Origin: Actinomadura luzonensis
Lineage (GTDB): Bacteria; Actinomycetota; Actinomycetes; Streptosporangiales; Streptosporangiaceae
Assembly (NCBI RefSeq): GCF_022664455.2
Contig: NZ_JAKRKC020000003.1
Location: 310,001-374,000 of the forward strand
Direction: 5' to 3'
DNA length: 64,000 nucleotides
The position numbers and the translations under genes are program-made. The notes under the pieces were generated by a model. It ran no database searches. It saw nothing but the letters and a program-made list of their open reading frames with translations, and was not told the origin of the DNA. Below, in pieces: positions 1 through 8,197 of this stretch. The first letter of the stretch is position 1. Each line of letters starts with the position of its first letter.

Positions 1-417
1 CGGCAGCGAGCTGGCCCCCTGCTGGCGGGCGAGCCGGATCCAGGCCGAGGAGTCGGCGATCCAGCCGTCAGGACGTTCGCGCAGCACGCCCGCCCGGTCG
101 CCGATGAGGGTGCGGAGGACGGTGGCCGGCGGCTGCTCGGTCACCTGGACCAGCACGCACCGGCCGCCCGTGGACGTCTTGGTGTCGTTGAAGCGCCCGG
201 CCGCCTCCATGACCGCCGGGGCGACGTCGACCGCCGCCGCGACGCTCACCAGGACTGGCTCCCGCGTGGAGCACAACGCTCCGGCGCCGCCGAGCACCAC
301 GGTCAGCGCGGCGGCCACGATGGCCACCGCCGCCAGCCCGGCCAGCATGCCCCTGCGCAGCGCCCTACTGCGCCGCTGCTCGGGGGACAGCGCGGCGCGA
401 TGCCGACCCAACCGCAC
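1..417 (-). CDS. Secreted/anchored solute-binding-like protein (N-terminal part only)
   Basis: Only the first 139 codons are present; the gene runs off the left edge. The start is a GTG with GGGAG about ten bases upstream. Residues 1-22 are Arg-rich and residues 24-47 form one hydrophobic segment, so the protein is probably anchored in the membrane or exported. The cysteine after it (C49) does not sit in a good lipobox. What follows (SVAAAVDVAPAVMEAA, then WIADSSAWIRLA) resembles the binding-protein-like front half of actinomycete proteins that combine a substrate-binding fold with a von Willebrand A domain. The family call is from remembered pattern only; ligand and C-terminal domain cannot be seen. 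Confidence 0.6.
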   Translation of the reverse strand, partial: MRLGRHRAALSPEQRRSRALRRGMLAGLAAVAIVAAALTVVLGGAGALCSTREPVLVSVAAAVDVAPAVMEAAGRFNDTKTSTGGRCVLVQVTEQPPATVLRTLIGDRAGVLRERPDGWIADSSAWIRLARQQGASSLP

Positions 418-478
418 GAGGACGATTCTCCCAGGCTGGGGCGGGCCGCACGCAACCCGTCGTTAGAACCTGTTACAA

Positions 479-3034
479 CTACTGGACGATCGGCAGCACC
501 CGCCGCACGCTCCCGCACACGCCGTCGCTGGCCGCCGAGGCCGCCAGCCGCTCGGCCGAGGGCACGCCGTACCCGGTGGTGCGCTGCCGCACCGGCCGCC
601 CGGTGACCTCGGCCATCGCCCGCAGCTCGCTGATCGTCTTGTACGAGCCGTTCTCCGAGCCCGCCATGCGGCTGATGGTCTCCTCCATGAGCGTGCCGCC
701 GAGGTCGTTCACGCCGCCCTGGAGCACCTGCCGGCACAGGTCGTCCTGGAGCTTGACCCACGAGCACTGGATGTTGCCGATCGCGCCGTGCAGCAGGATC
801 CTGGCCAGGGCGTGCACGGCGCGGTTCTCGCGCGCGGTGGGCCCGGGGCGGGCGATGCCGGCCAGGTAGATCGGGGCGCTGGTGTGCACGAACGGCAGCA
901 GCACGAACTCCGAGAACCCGCCGGTCTCCTCCTGCAGCCGCCTGATCAGCTTGATGTGCCGCACCCAGTGGAGGTGGTCGTCCACGTGCCCGTACATCAT
1001 CGTGGACGTCGTCGGGATGCCGACCCGGTGGGCGGTGGTGATCACCTCGATCCACTCCTTGGTCGGCAGCTTGCCCTTGGTGAGCACCCAGCGCACGTCG
1101 TCGTCGAGGATCTCGGCCGCCGTGCCGGGCAGCGAGTCGACCCCGGCCTCCTTGGCGGCCTCCAGCCACGCGCGGATCGACAGGTTCGTCCGGCTCGCGC
1201 CGTTGATGACCTCCATCGGGGAGAAGGCGTGCACGTGCATGTCCGGCGTGCGCTCCTTGACCGCCTTCGCGATGTCGAAGTACGCGGCGCCCGGCAGGTC
1301 GGGGTGGATGCCGCCCTGCATGCACACCTCGGTCGCGCCGGCCTCCCACGCCTCCTGCGCCCGGTCGGCCACCTGCTCCAGGCTCAGCGTGTACGCGTCG
1401 GCGTCCGTGCGGCGCTGCGCGAACGCGCAGAACCGGCAGCCGGTGTAGCAGACGTTGGTGAAGTTGATGTTCCGGTTGACCACGTACGTCACGTCGTCGC
1501 CGGCCGCCTGCCGCCGCAGGTCGTCGGCGATGGCGGCCAGCTCCTCCAGGGCCTCGCCGTCCGCGCCGAGCAGCGTCACGGCCTCGTCGTCGGTGAGCCC
1601 GGCCGGGTCGCTCGCGGCCCGGCGCAGCGCCTGCCGGAGGTCGCCCGGCGTCGTCGGGACGGCCGCGCCGAGGCGGTCCTTCAGCGCCTCCCAGTCGCCG
1701 TAGACGTGGTCGAAGTCCTCCCGCCGGTCGTGCGTGCGCCCGTCGGTGTCCACCTCGACGTGCAGGTCCACGCGGCCGGCCGGGACGAAGCCGCCGTCGG
1801 GCTCCTGCCACGGGCGGCCCTCCGGCACGGCGTCCTCGCGGGCCAGCCCGGTCGCCGGGTCGGCGAGCGCGGCCACGTGCGCGGACAGGCGCGGGTCCAG
1901 CCAGGGCTCGCCGGCCAGCACGTACTCGGGGTAGATGGTCAGCCGCTCGCGCAGCGCGAACCCGGCGGCGGCGGTGCGGGCGGCCAGGTCGTCGATCTGC
2001 GGCCAGGGCCGCTCGGGGTTGACGTGGTCGGGGGTGAGCGGGGAGACGCCGCCCCAGTCGTCGATGCCGGCCCGGATCATCAGCTCGTACTCGGCGTCCA
2101 CCAGGTTCGGCGGGGCCTGCACCCGGACCTTCGGGCCGAGCAGCAGGCGGGTCACGGCGATGGTGGCGGCCAGCTCCTGGAGGTCGGCGTCCGGCATGCC
2201 GCGCATCGCCGTGTCCGGCTTGGCGCGGAAGTTCTGCACGATCACCTCCTGGATGCCGCCGTACTCGCGGGCCACCCGGCGGATCGCGAAGATCGACTCG
2301 GCGCGGTCCCGCACGGTCTCGCCGATGCCGATGAGGATGCCCGTGGTGAACGGCACGTTGCTGCGCCCGGCGTCCTCCAGCACCCGCAGCCGCACCGCCG
2401 GGTCCTTGTCCGGCGAGCCGTAGTGGGGCTGCCCCTTCTCCTCGAACAGCCGCCGCGACGTCGTCTCCAGCATCATTCCCATGGACGGCGCGACGGGCTT
2501 GAGCCGCTGGAGGTCCCGCCAGCCCATCACCCCCGGGTTGAGGTGCGGCAGCAGGCCGGTCTCCTCCAGCACGCGGATCGCCATGGCCCGCACGTACGAC
2601 AGCGTGTCGTCGTAGCCGTGGGCGTCCAGCCACTCGCGGGCCTGGTGCCAGCGGTCCTCCGGCCGGTCCCCCAGCGTGAACAACGCCTCCTTGCAGCCCA
2701 TCGCCGCCCCCTGCCGGGCGATGTCCAGCACCTCGTCCGGGCTGAGGAACGGCGCCTCCAGCTTGTGCGGCGCGGTGGCGAACGTGCAGTAGCCGCACCG
2801 GTCCCGGCACAACCTGGTCAGCGGGATGAAGACCTTTCTGCTGTAGGTGATGACCCCGGGGCGGCCGGCGGCGGCGAGGCCGGCGTCACGCACCCGGGTG
2901 GCGTGGTCGAGGAGGGCGTCGAGGTGCTCGTCCCGCGCGTGCAGCAGCACACTCGCCTCGGTGACGTCGAGGGTCTTGCCGTCGCGGGCGCGGGCGAGAG
3001 CACGGCGGAGCGCGGAATCGTTGACCAGATCCAT
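479..3034 (-). CDS. fbiC: FO synthase (7,8-didemethyl-8-hydroxy-5-deazariboflavin synthase), bifunctional CofG/CofH type
   Basis: Joins 5-amino-6-ribitylaminouracil and tyrosine to make FO, the chromophore of coenzyme F420. At 851 residues it is the full-length fused actinobacterial form. Two radical-SAM halves are visible: the CofG-like half has C76-x3-C80-x2-C83 (CRDRCGYC) and the CofH-like half has C529-x3-C533-x2-C536 (CYTGCRFC), each binding a [4Fe-4S] cluster. ATG start, TAG stop. It stands alone, with no other F420 biosynthesis gene in the window, but a luciferase-like oxidoreductase of the kind that often uses F420 lies at 32431-33270. No frameshift or missing motif seen. Confidence 0.97.
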   Translation of the reverse strand: MDLVNDSALRRALARARDGKTLDVTEASVLLHARDEHLDALLDHATRVRDAGLAAAGRPGVITYSRKVFIPLTRLCRDRCGYCTFATAPHKLEAPFLSPDEVLDIARQGAAMGCKEALFTLGDRPEDRWHQAREWLDAHGYDDTLSYVRAMAIRVLEETGLLPHLNPGVMGWRDLQRLKPVAPSMGMMLETTSRRLFEEKGQPHYGSPDKDPAVRLRVLEDAGRSNVPFTTGILIGIGETVRDRAESIFAIRRVAREYGGIQEVIVQNFRAKPDTAMRGMPDADLQELAATIAVTRLLLGPKVRVQAPPNLVDAEYELMIRAGIDDWGGVSPLTPDHVNPERPWPQIDDLAARTAAAGFALRERLTIYPEYVLAGEPWLDPRLSAHVAALADPATGLAREDAVPEGRPWQEPDGGFVPAGRVDLHVEVDTDGRTHDRREDFDHVYGDWEALKDRLGAAVPTTPGDLRQALRRAASDPAGLTDDEAVTLLGADGEALEELAAIADDLRRQAAGDDVTYVVNRNINFTNVCYTGCRFCAFAQRRTDADAYTLSLEQVADRAQEAWEAGATEVCMQGGIHPDLPGAAYFDIAKAVKERTPDMHVHAFSPMEVINGASRTNLSIRAWLEAAKEAGVDSLPGTAAEILDDDVRWVLTKGKLPTKEWIEVITTAHRVGIPTTSTMMYGHVDDHLHWVRHIKLIRRLQEETGGFSEFVLLPFVHTSAPIYLAGIARPGPTARENRAVHALARILLHGAIGNIQCSWVKLQDDLCRQVLQGGVNDLGGTLMEETISRMAGSENGSYKTISELRAMAEVTGRPVRQRTTGYGVPSAERLAASAASDGVCGSVRRVLPIVQ

Positions 3035-3082
3035 ACAGGCACAGTACGGCGCGCTGAGTTCGACACACGCACCCAGGGCCGG

Positions 3083-3979
3083 TCAAAACGCCCGATAGTC
3101 GCGAACCGGCATCCGGGGCCCGCGCGCCGGCGGCCGCAGCCCCGACAACCACACCAGCACCGTCGCCCGGTGCCGATGCCCCTGGTACGGCTCCAGCAGC
3201 CGCAACATGCCCGGATCGTCGGTCTTCTCCCCCGTCAGCGCGTAGCCGACCAGCTTGGCCAGGTGGAAGTCCCCCACGCTGACCGCGTCGGGGTCGCCGA
3301 GCGCCCGCTGCCGCACCTCGGCGGAGGTCCACACCCCGACGCCGGGCAGCGCGCGCAGCAGCCGGTCGAGCTCCTCCGTGGTGCGGGCGGCCTCCAGCTT
3401 GTCGGCGTGCCAGGCGGCGGTGGCGATCGTCCGGGCGCGCACCGCCTCGGCTCCGGAGCGGTGCCAGTGCCAGATCGGGATCTGCCGCCACACCGCCGGC
3501 TCGGGGATCACCCGCATGCCCTCGGGAGCCGGGCCGGGGGCGGGCTCGCCGTAGCGCGCGAGCAGCCACCGCCAGGCCCGCCACGCCTCCCGGCCCACCA
3601 CCTTCTGCTCCAGCACGGCCGGCACCAGGGCCTCCATGACCCGGCCGGTGCGGCCGATGCGCAGCCCGGGATGCCGCCGGACGACGTCGGCCAGCACCTC
3701 GTGCCGCACGGTGAACCCGGACGGGTCGTCCTCGGCCCCGAGCAGCGCGGGCAGGGTGTCGAGCGCCCAGTCCGCGCCGGGACCCCACGCCTGGCCGTGC
3801 ACCTCGCCGCCGGCGACGCGGACGCGCAGCGTGCAGGGGCCGGCGGGCGTTCTGGAGGTGCGCCACACCGCCCCGTCGGGGGTGCGGCGCCAGGCGGGGT
3901 CGCCGCTGCCGCGCCGATGCGGCTGCAACGCCAGACCGACGTCGAGCGGCCCCTGCGGCGCCCACCTGCGCTCCATCAC
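3083..3979 (-). CDS. AlkA-like DNA-3-methyladenine glycosylase (HhH-GPD superfamily)
   Basis: Predicted base-excision repair enzyme that removes alkylated purines. The 298 residues fit the AlkA/DNA-3-methyladenine glycosylase II layout: an N-terminal beta-rich half, then a helical half with the helix-hairpin-helix LPGVGVWTSAEV (about residues 209-220) and downstream GDPDAVSVGDFHL, where the last Asp is the expected catalytic residue. The C-terminal part (EPYQGHRHRATVLVWLSG) is the usual close of the family. The frame opens GTG-ATG, so the start may be the GTG at 3979 or the ATG at 3976. It is separated by 38 bp from the sugar nucleotidyltransferase upstream. Substrate range is not readable from sequence. 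Confidence 0.88.
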   Translation of the reverse strand: MMERRWAPQGPLDVGLALQPHRRGSGDPAWRRTPDGAVWRTSRTPAGPCTLRVRVAGGEVHGQAWGPGADWALDTLPALLGAEDDPSGFTVRHEVLADVVRRHPGLRIGRTGRVMEALVPAVLEQKVVGREAWRAWRWLLARYGEPAPGPAPEGMRVIPEPAVWRQIPIWHWHRSGAEAVRARTIATAAWHADKLEAARTTEELDRLLRALPGVGVWTSAEVRQRALGDPDAVSVGDFHLAKLVGYALTGEKTDDPGMLRLLEPYQGHRHRATVLVWLSGLRPPARGPRMPVRDYRAF

Positions 3980-4017
3980 CCGTCCAGTGTGCCGCGCCCC
4001 GGCCGGTGGGCGGGTCG

Positions 4018-5112
4018 TCAGACGTCGCTGGAGTAGCGCACCGCCCGTTCGGGCAGCTCGACCCCGGGCCAGACGCGCACGCCGTTCTGCAGCTCGTTGT
4101 GCGGCCCGACCACGGCGCCGTCGCCGATCACCGCGTCGCGCACCACCGTGCCCGCGCAGACGCGGGCGCCCTTGCCCACCACCGAGTCGGCGACCAGCGC
4201 GCCCGCCTCGACCACGCAGTCGTCGCTCAGCACCGAGCCGATGACCGCGGCCCCGGCCTCGACCACCGCCCGCGCGCCGACCGCGGTGCCGCCCTCGACC
4301 TTGGCCGACGGCGACACGCTGGCGCCGGGCAGCGCCAGGTGCTCGCCGGTCGGCCCGGGCACCGCCGGGGATCGCAGCCGGCCGAGCACGAGGTCGCGCG
4401 AGCCCTGCACGTACGCCGCCGGGGTGCCGACGTCGAGCCAGTAGGTGCGGGTGGCGTAGCCGAGCACCAGCTCGCCCGCCTCGATGAGCCCGGGGAACGT
4501 CTCCCGCTCCACCGACACGACCTCGTCCTTCGGGATCGTGTCGATGACCGAGCGGGTGAAGACGTAGCAGCCGGCGTTGATGCGGTTGGTGACCGGGTCG
4601 GGGGTCTTCTCCAGGAAGGCCGTGACCCGGCCGGCGTCGTCGGTCGGCACGCAGCCGAAGCGCGACGGATCGTCGACCTCGGTCAGATGGAGCGTTACAG
4701 CGGCGCCGCGCTCGCGGTGCAGGCGCACCTGCTCGCCGATGTCGTGCCCGGACAGGATGTCGCCGTTGAGGATGAGCACGGGGTCGGACGGGCCCGCGCC
4801 GAGCGCCTCGGCGGCGTTGCGGATGGCTCCGCCGGTGCCGAGGGGCGTCTCCTCCGTCATGTACTCCAGCGAGAGCCCGAAGGCCGCCCCGTCGCCGAAG
4901 GCGGGCTCGAACATGGCCGCCTTGTACGAGGTCGCGAAGACGATCCGGCGCACGCCGAACGATCGCGCCCGGGCGAGCTGGTGGGCGAGGAACGGCACGC
5001 CGGCCGTCGGCAGCAGCGGTTTGGGCGTGCCCAGTGTCAGCGGACGCAGGCGCGTGCCCTGCCCCCCGACCAGGAGGATCGCCTCGAGGTCTGGCAAAGA
5101 GCTCTCCATCAC
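4018..5112 (-). CDS. Sugar-1-phosphate nucleotidyltransferase, GDP-mannose pyrophosphorylase type
   Basis: Makes a nucleotide sugar, most likely GDP-mannose, for the glycosyltransferases nearby. The N-terminal Rossmann-like domain carries the signature ILLVGGQGTRLRPLT followed by PKPLLP, and LILNGDILSG supplies the metal-binding Asp. From about residue 255 the protein becomes a left-handed beta-helix of hexapeptide repeats (VSPSAKVEGG, VVEAGALVADSV and so on). The order and 364-residue length match the actinobacterial mannose-1-phosphate guanylyltransferase (Rv3264c type). GTG at 5112 or ATG at 5109 could be used; a TTG at 5097 just before the conserved EAILLVGG is also possible. A GT4 glycosyltransferase lies 17 bp upstream, suggesting one operon. 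Confidence 0.87.
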   Translation of the reverse strand: MMESSLPDLEAILLVGGQGTRLRPLTLGTPKPLLPTAGVPFLAHQLARARSFGVRRIVFATSYKAAMFEPAFGDGAAFGLSLEYMTEETPLGTGGAIRNAAEALGAGPSDPVLILNGDILSGHDIGEQVRLHRERGAAVTLHLTEVDDPSRFGCVPTDDAGRVTAFLEKTPDPVTNRINAGCYVFTRSVIDTIPKDEVVSVERETFPGLIEAGELVLGYATRTYWLDVGTPAAYVQGSRDLVLGRLRSPAVPGPTGEHLALPGASVSPSAKVEGGTAVGARAVVEAGAAVIGSVLSDDCVVEAGALVADSVVGKGARVCAGTVVRDAVIGDGAVVGPHNELQNGVRVWPGVELPERAVRYSSDV

Positions 5113-5129
5113 TCCGTGAGGTTACCGAA

Positions 5130-6245
5130 CTATTCGATCGCGCGTTGATAGGAGCTGAGGTGCGCCTCCGCCGAGGCGTCCCACGTGAACTCGCGGGCTC
5201 TCGCCAGACCGGCCTCCTGGAGCTGCTTCCTCCGCTCGGCGGAGGCGAGGAGCTGGCCGAGCGCCGTGGCGATGCTGTCTGCGTCGGGCTCAGTGTAGGC
5301 CACCGCGTCGCCGCCGACCTCGGGCAGCGAGGAGCGGTGAGTGGTGAGCACGGGCGCGCCGCAGGCCATGGCCTCCAGCACCGGCAGCCCGAAGCCCTCG
5401 CCCCGCGAGGGGAAGGCCACCACGAGCGCGCCGCCGAGGAAGCCGGGCAGGTCGGGGCCGTGCAGGTAGCCGGGCCTGATGACCTTGACGGTGGCCTCCA
5501 CCTCGCGGCAGGCCGCGTCGACGTCGTGCTCGTGCACGCCGCCGCCGATCACCAGCGCGGGCGGTTTGTCCAGCGTCTGCACCGCCGAGGCGAAGCCGCG
5601 GATCAGGTTGGGCACGTTCTTGCGGGGGTCGAGGTTGCCGAGGAAGGCGACGTACGGCTGGCCGTGCAGCCCGAGCCGCAGCGCGGCCCGCCGGATCTCG
5701 TCCTCGCTCGGCGGGTGGAACAGCGAGAGGTCGACGCCGTGGTAGGCGACGTCGATGCTGGTGGGGTCGGCGGACAGCACCCGGACCAGCTCGTCCCTGG
5801 TCGCCTTGGACGGCACGATCACGCGCTTGGCGTGCCGCACGGCGGTGCGGGTGGCCGAGCGGAAGAACGACGCCCGCGGGCTGTGCTGGTCGGGCTCGGT
5901 GAACCAGGTGGCGTCGTGCACCGTCACGACGGTCGGCACACCGGAGCCGAGCGGGATGGAGTAGTAGGGGGCGTGGATGACGTCCACCCCGGCCTGCCGG
6001 GCCAGCAGCGGCAGGCCGCTCTGCTCCCAGGCGAGCCGGGCCGCCCTGTTGGTGATCGAGACGGGCCCTGGGATGACGGTCGCGGTGGGCGCGAGGCGCC
6101 GGTAGCGCTCCGCGTCGGCGCGCTGGCAGGCGACGGCGACGTCGGCGCCCGCCCGGTGGAGGGCCGCGACCAGCCCGTCCACGTATCGGGTCAACGCGCC
6201 GCGGTCCGCGGGGACGGCCGCCGCATCGACGAGCACACGAGGCAA
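5130..6245 (-). CDS. GT4-family glycosyltransferase (probable mannosyltransferase)
   Basis: A 371-residue GT-B enzyme: N-terminal acceptor domain, then the donor-binding half with VAFLGNLDPRKNVPNLIRGF and the family E-x7-E element (PSRGEGFGLPVLEAMACGAPVLTT), which positions the nucleotide sugar. It lacks a signal peptide or membrane spans, so it acts at the cytoplasmic face. Being next to the GDP-mannose-type nucleotidyltransferase makes mannose the likeliest donor; that is inference. The listed start is TTG, with GGGGAG further upstream; an in-frame GTG a few codons in is an alternative. Confidence 0.85.
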   Translation of the reverse strand: MPRVLVDAAAVPADRGALTRYVDGLVAALHRAGADVAVACQRADAERYRRLAPTATVIPGPVSITNRAARLAWEQSGLPLLARQAGVDVIHAPYYSIPLGSGVPTVVTVHDATWFTEPDQHSPRASFFRSATRTAVRHAKRVIVPSKATRDELVRVLSADPTSIDVAYHGVDLSLFHPPSEDEIRRAALRLGLHGQPYVAFLGNLDPRKNVPNLIRGFASAVQTLDKPPALVIGGGVHEHDVDAACREVEATVKVIRPGYLHGPDLPGFLGGALVVAFPSRGEGFGLPVLEAMACGAPVLTTHRSSLPEVGGDAVAYTEPDADSIATALGQLLASAERRKQLQEAGLARAREFTWDASAEAHLSSYQRAIE

Positions 6246-6337
6246 CGTAGATCTTCTCCCCTCAAGATCAACGTGGGACCGGGCGTCCCCCTCTGAAGTT
6301 CAGCCTATGACCAACGTCCCCCCAATCGTGGGCCAAA

Positions 6338-7285
6338 TCACACCGAGGAGCGCCTTGCCGCAAATCCGGCGAGCCCCGCGCAGATCAGATCCCCCAGAAT
6401 GATGACAATGCGGGACGAAAGGGCCACCGCGATCGCGGCGCCTCCGGCGACGTGCGGCGCCAGCACGGCCACCATCGCCACCTCCCGCACCCCCGCGCCC
6501 GCCGGCACGACGAAGGTCAGGATGCCGAGGCACCACGACAGCGCGAACGCCCCGACCGCGAACAGCGGCCCGCCCTGCGGCGCGATGAGGTAGAGGTGCA
6601 CCCCGTAGGCGATCCACCCGGCCAGCGCCCAGCCGAGCGCGGCCAGCATGCCGCGGCGGGTGAGCGGCCGCTCCAGCGGCTCCCGCTTCAGCCTGCGCAG
6701 CCCGAACGCGATCACCGCGTTGATGACCTTGGGCTCCAGCAGCACCAGCAGCACCGGCAGGGCCAGCAGCAGCCAGCCGTAACGGTCCCAGCCCAGCGTG
6801 CCGAGCGTGACCACCAGGCCGGTGGCGAGCTGGATCGGCATCATCAGGAAGAACGCCGCCGCGCTGCGCGAGCGCGGCACCCCGAGGTCGCGGCCCATCT
6901 CCATCTGGGCCAGCACCGGCCAGAGCGCGCCCGGGATGTACTTGCCGAGCTGCCCCACGAAGAACACCTTGGCCGCCGGCCGCAGCGGCAGCGGCGAGCC
7001 CAGGTCGGCCAGCAGCGTGCGCCAGGTGAGCATGGCCCCGAGCAGCGCGGCGACCACGGCCGCCAGCGACCCGGCCAGCGCGGGCGGCGACAGCCGGGCG
7101 AACCCGGCCACCACGTCGTCCCACTGCCGGGCCACCGCCCACACCCCGAACGCCAGCGCGACCAGCAGGAAGGCGACCCGCACCAGCCTGCGCCCGCCGC
7201 GCGGGCGCCGCGTCACCCCCTCAGCCGCGCCCTCGGCCGCTCCTTCGGCCGCACCCTCGGCCGCGGCGCTCTCCTTGGCGGTCAC
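6338..7285 (-). CDS. Flippase-like integral membrane protein (lysylphosphatidylglycerol synthase TM-region / UPF0104 family)
   Basis: About 315 residues with some eight hydrophobic spans. The family signature FFVGQLGKYIPGALWPV and the late loop FVVPAGAGVREVAM are both present. In this superfamily the membrane part of MprF moves lipids; stand-alone members are often found with glycan and lipid genes and are proposed transporters, so a role in moving a lipid-linked intermediate is inference. The start is a GTG at 7285 that overlaps the methyltransferase stop (GTGA), implying translational coupling. The cytoplasmic N-terminus carries four AAEG units from a 12-bp DNA repeat. It is a clear paralogue of the protein at 8198-9160. 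Confidence 0.85.
   Translation of the reverse strand: MTAKESAAAEGAAEGAAEGAAEGVTRRPRGGRRLVRVAFLLVALAFGVWAVARQWDDVVAGFARLSPPALAGSLAAVVAALLGAMLTWRTLLADLGSPLPLRPAAKVFFVGQLGKYIPGALWPVLAQMEMGRDLGVPRSRSAAAFFLMMPIQLATGLVVTLGTLGWDRYGWLLLALPVLLVLLEPKVINAVIAFGLRRLKREPLERPLTRRGMLAALGWALAGWIAYGVHLYLIAPQGGPLFAVGAFALSWCLGILTFVVPAGAGVREVAMVAVLAPHVAGGAAIAVALSSRIVIILGDLICAGLAGFAARRSSV
7224..7259. repeat. Three 12-bp direct repeats inside the flippase-like gene
   Basis: Units of the form GCCGCnCCyTCG follow one another three times, with a partial copy on each side. On the coding strand they encode Glu-Gly-Ala-Ala repeats in the cytoplasmic N-terminal tail. The copy number probably varies between strains by slippage. 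Confidence 0.8.
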
Positions 7286-8142
7286 AGCGGGCGGACCCGC
7301 TCGGGCGGCTGCGGCAGCACCGCGCCCACGGGCCGCGTCGGCCGCTTGGTGGCCACCCACAGGTACGTCGGCACCACCGGCAGCAGCAGCCGCAGCACCG
7401 CCCGCGGCGTGGCCGACAGGACGGCCCTGACGAGCCGCCCGAGCACGCCGGGGAACAGCTCGCCGCCGGCGAACTTCGCGGGCGTGGCCAGCACCGGCAG
7501 CGTGTAGTCCCAGACGTGGAAGGCGCGCATCATCCGCCGCAGCCCGCGCCGGGTGCGGAACCGCTCGTAGTAGTGGTCGGCCCGGCCGGCGGCGCGCACG
7601 TAGCGGTCGGCCAGCGCGGGCGGCAGGTACGACAGGAACGGCAGCTTGTAGTGCGGCTCCATCACCCCGAGCCGGTTGCCCAGCCCCAGGTAGAGCACGC
7701 CGTCGTCGGACAGCACGCGGTGCATCTCGGCGACCACGGCGTCGGGGTCGACCACGTGCTCGTAGATGTGGTTGAACACCAGCACGTCGATCGAGCCGTC
7801 GGGGAAGGGCAGCGCGGTGCCGTCGCCGCACACGAACGCCACCCGCGCGCCGAACCGGTCGGCCGCCCTGCGCAGCCCCGGCACGTCGATGTCGACGCCC
7901 AGCGTGTGCTTGGCGCCGGCCTGGGCCAGCTCGTCGGCGATGAACCCGGCCGAGCAGCCGACGTCGGCCACGCTCAGCCCGCCGAGCGGCCCGCGGAAGT
8001 GCTCCAGCACCGCGATGATCTTCGCGGCCTTGCGCCGCCGCTTGCCCTCGTCGAGCATGGCGGACTGGAACTCCGAGTATTCGAGCTGCGCGACGCGTTG
8101 CTTCCCCACGGGGCCCCACAGTACCCACCTTCGGACGGGCAT
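7282..8142 (-). CDS. Class I SAM-dependent methyltransferase
   Basis: A 286-residue Rossmann-fold methyltransferase. Motif I is SVADVGCSAGFIADELA (about residues 56-72), the acidic residue of motif II is in LGVDIDV, and motif III/IV lies in VLVFNHIYEHVVDPDAVVAEM, a Methyltransf_11 pattern. The C-terminal 100 residues are rich in aromatic and basic residues with a hydrophobic patch (VLRLLLPVVPTYLWVATK), as in enzymes that work on lipid-linked or membrane substrates. It is coupled to the flippase-like gene at 6338-7285 by a 4-bp overlap, and a second flippase-like gene starts 55 bp away on the other strand. Substrate not known. Confidence 0.85.
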   Translation of the reverse strand: MPVRRWVLWGPVGKQRVAQLEYSEFQSAMLDEGKRRRKAAKIIAVLEHFRGPLGGLSVADVGCSAGFIADELAQAGAKHTLGVDIDVPGLRRAADRFGARVAFVCGDGTALPFPDGSIDVLVFNHIYEHVVDPDAVVAEMHRVLSDDGVLYLGLGNRLGVMEPHYKLPFLSYLPPALADRYVRAAGRADHYYERFRTRRGLRRMMRAFHVWDYTLPVLATPAKFAGGELFPGVLGRLVRAVLSATPRAVLRLLLPVVPTYLWVATKRPTRPVGAVLPQPPERVRPL

Positions 8143-8197
8143 GACGTCGAACGCCGTCGTCTGGCCTTACCGGGCGGGAGCCGCGTAGCCTGAGCCA

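Noticed and set aside
788..4036. Very long open frame on the plus strand opposite fbiC and the glycosylase
   Set aside because: Composition is Arg/Ala/Gly/His-rich with no motif; it is the antisense shadow of two well-supported minus-strand genes, as expected at very high GC.
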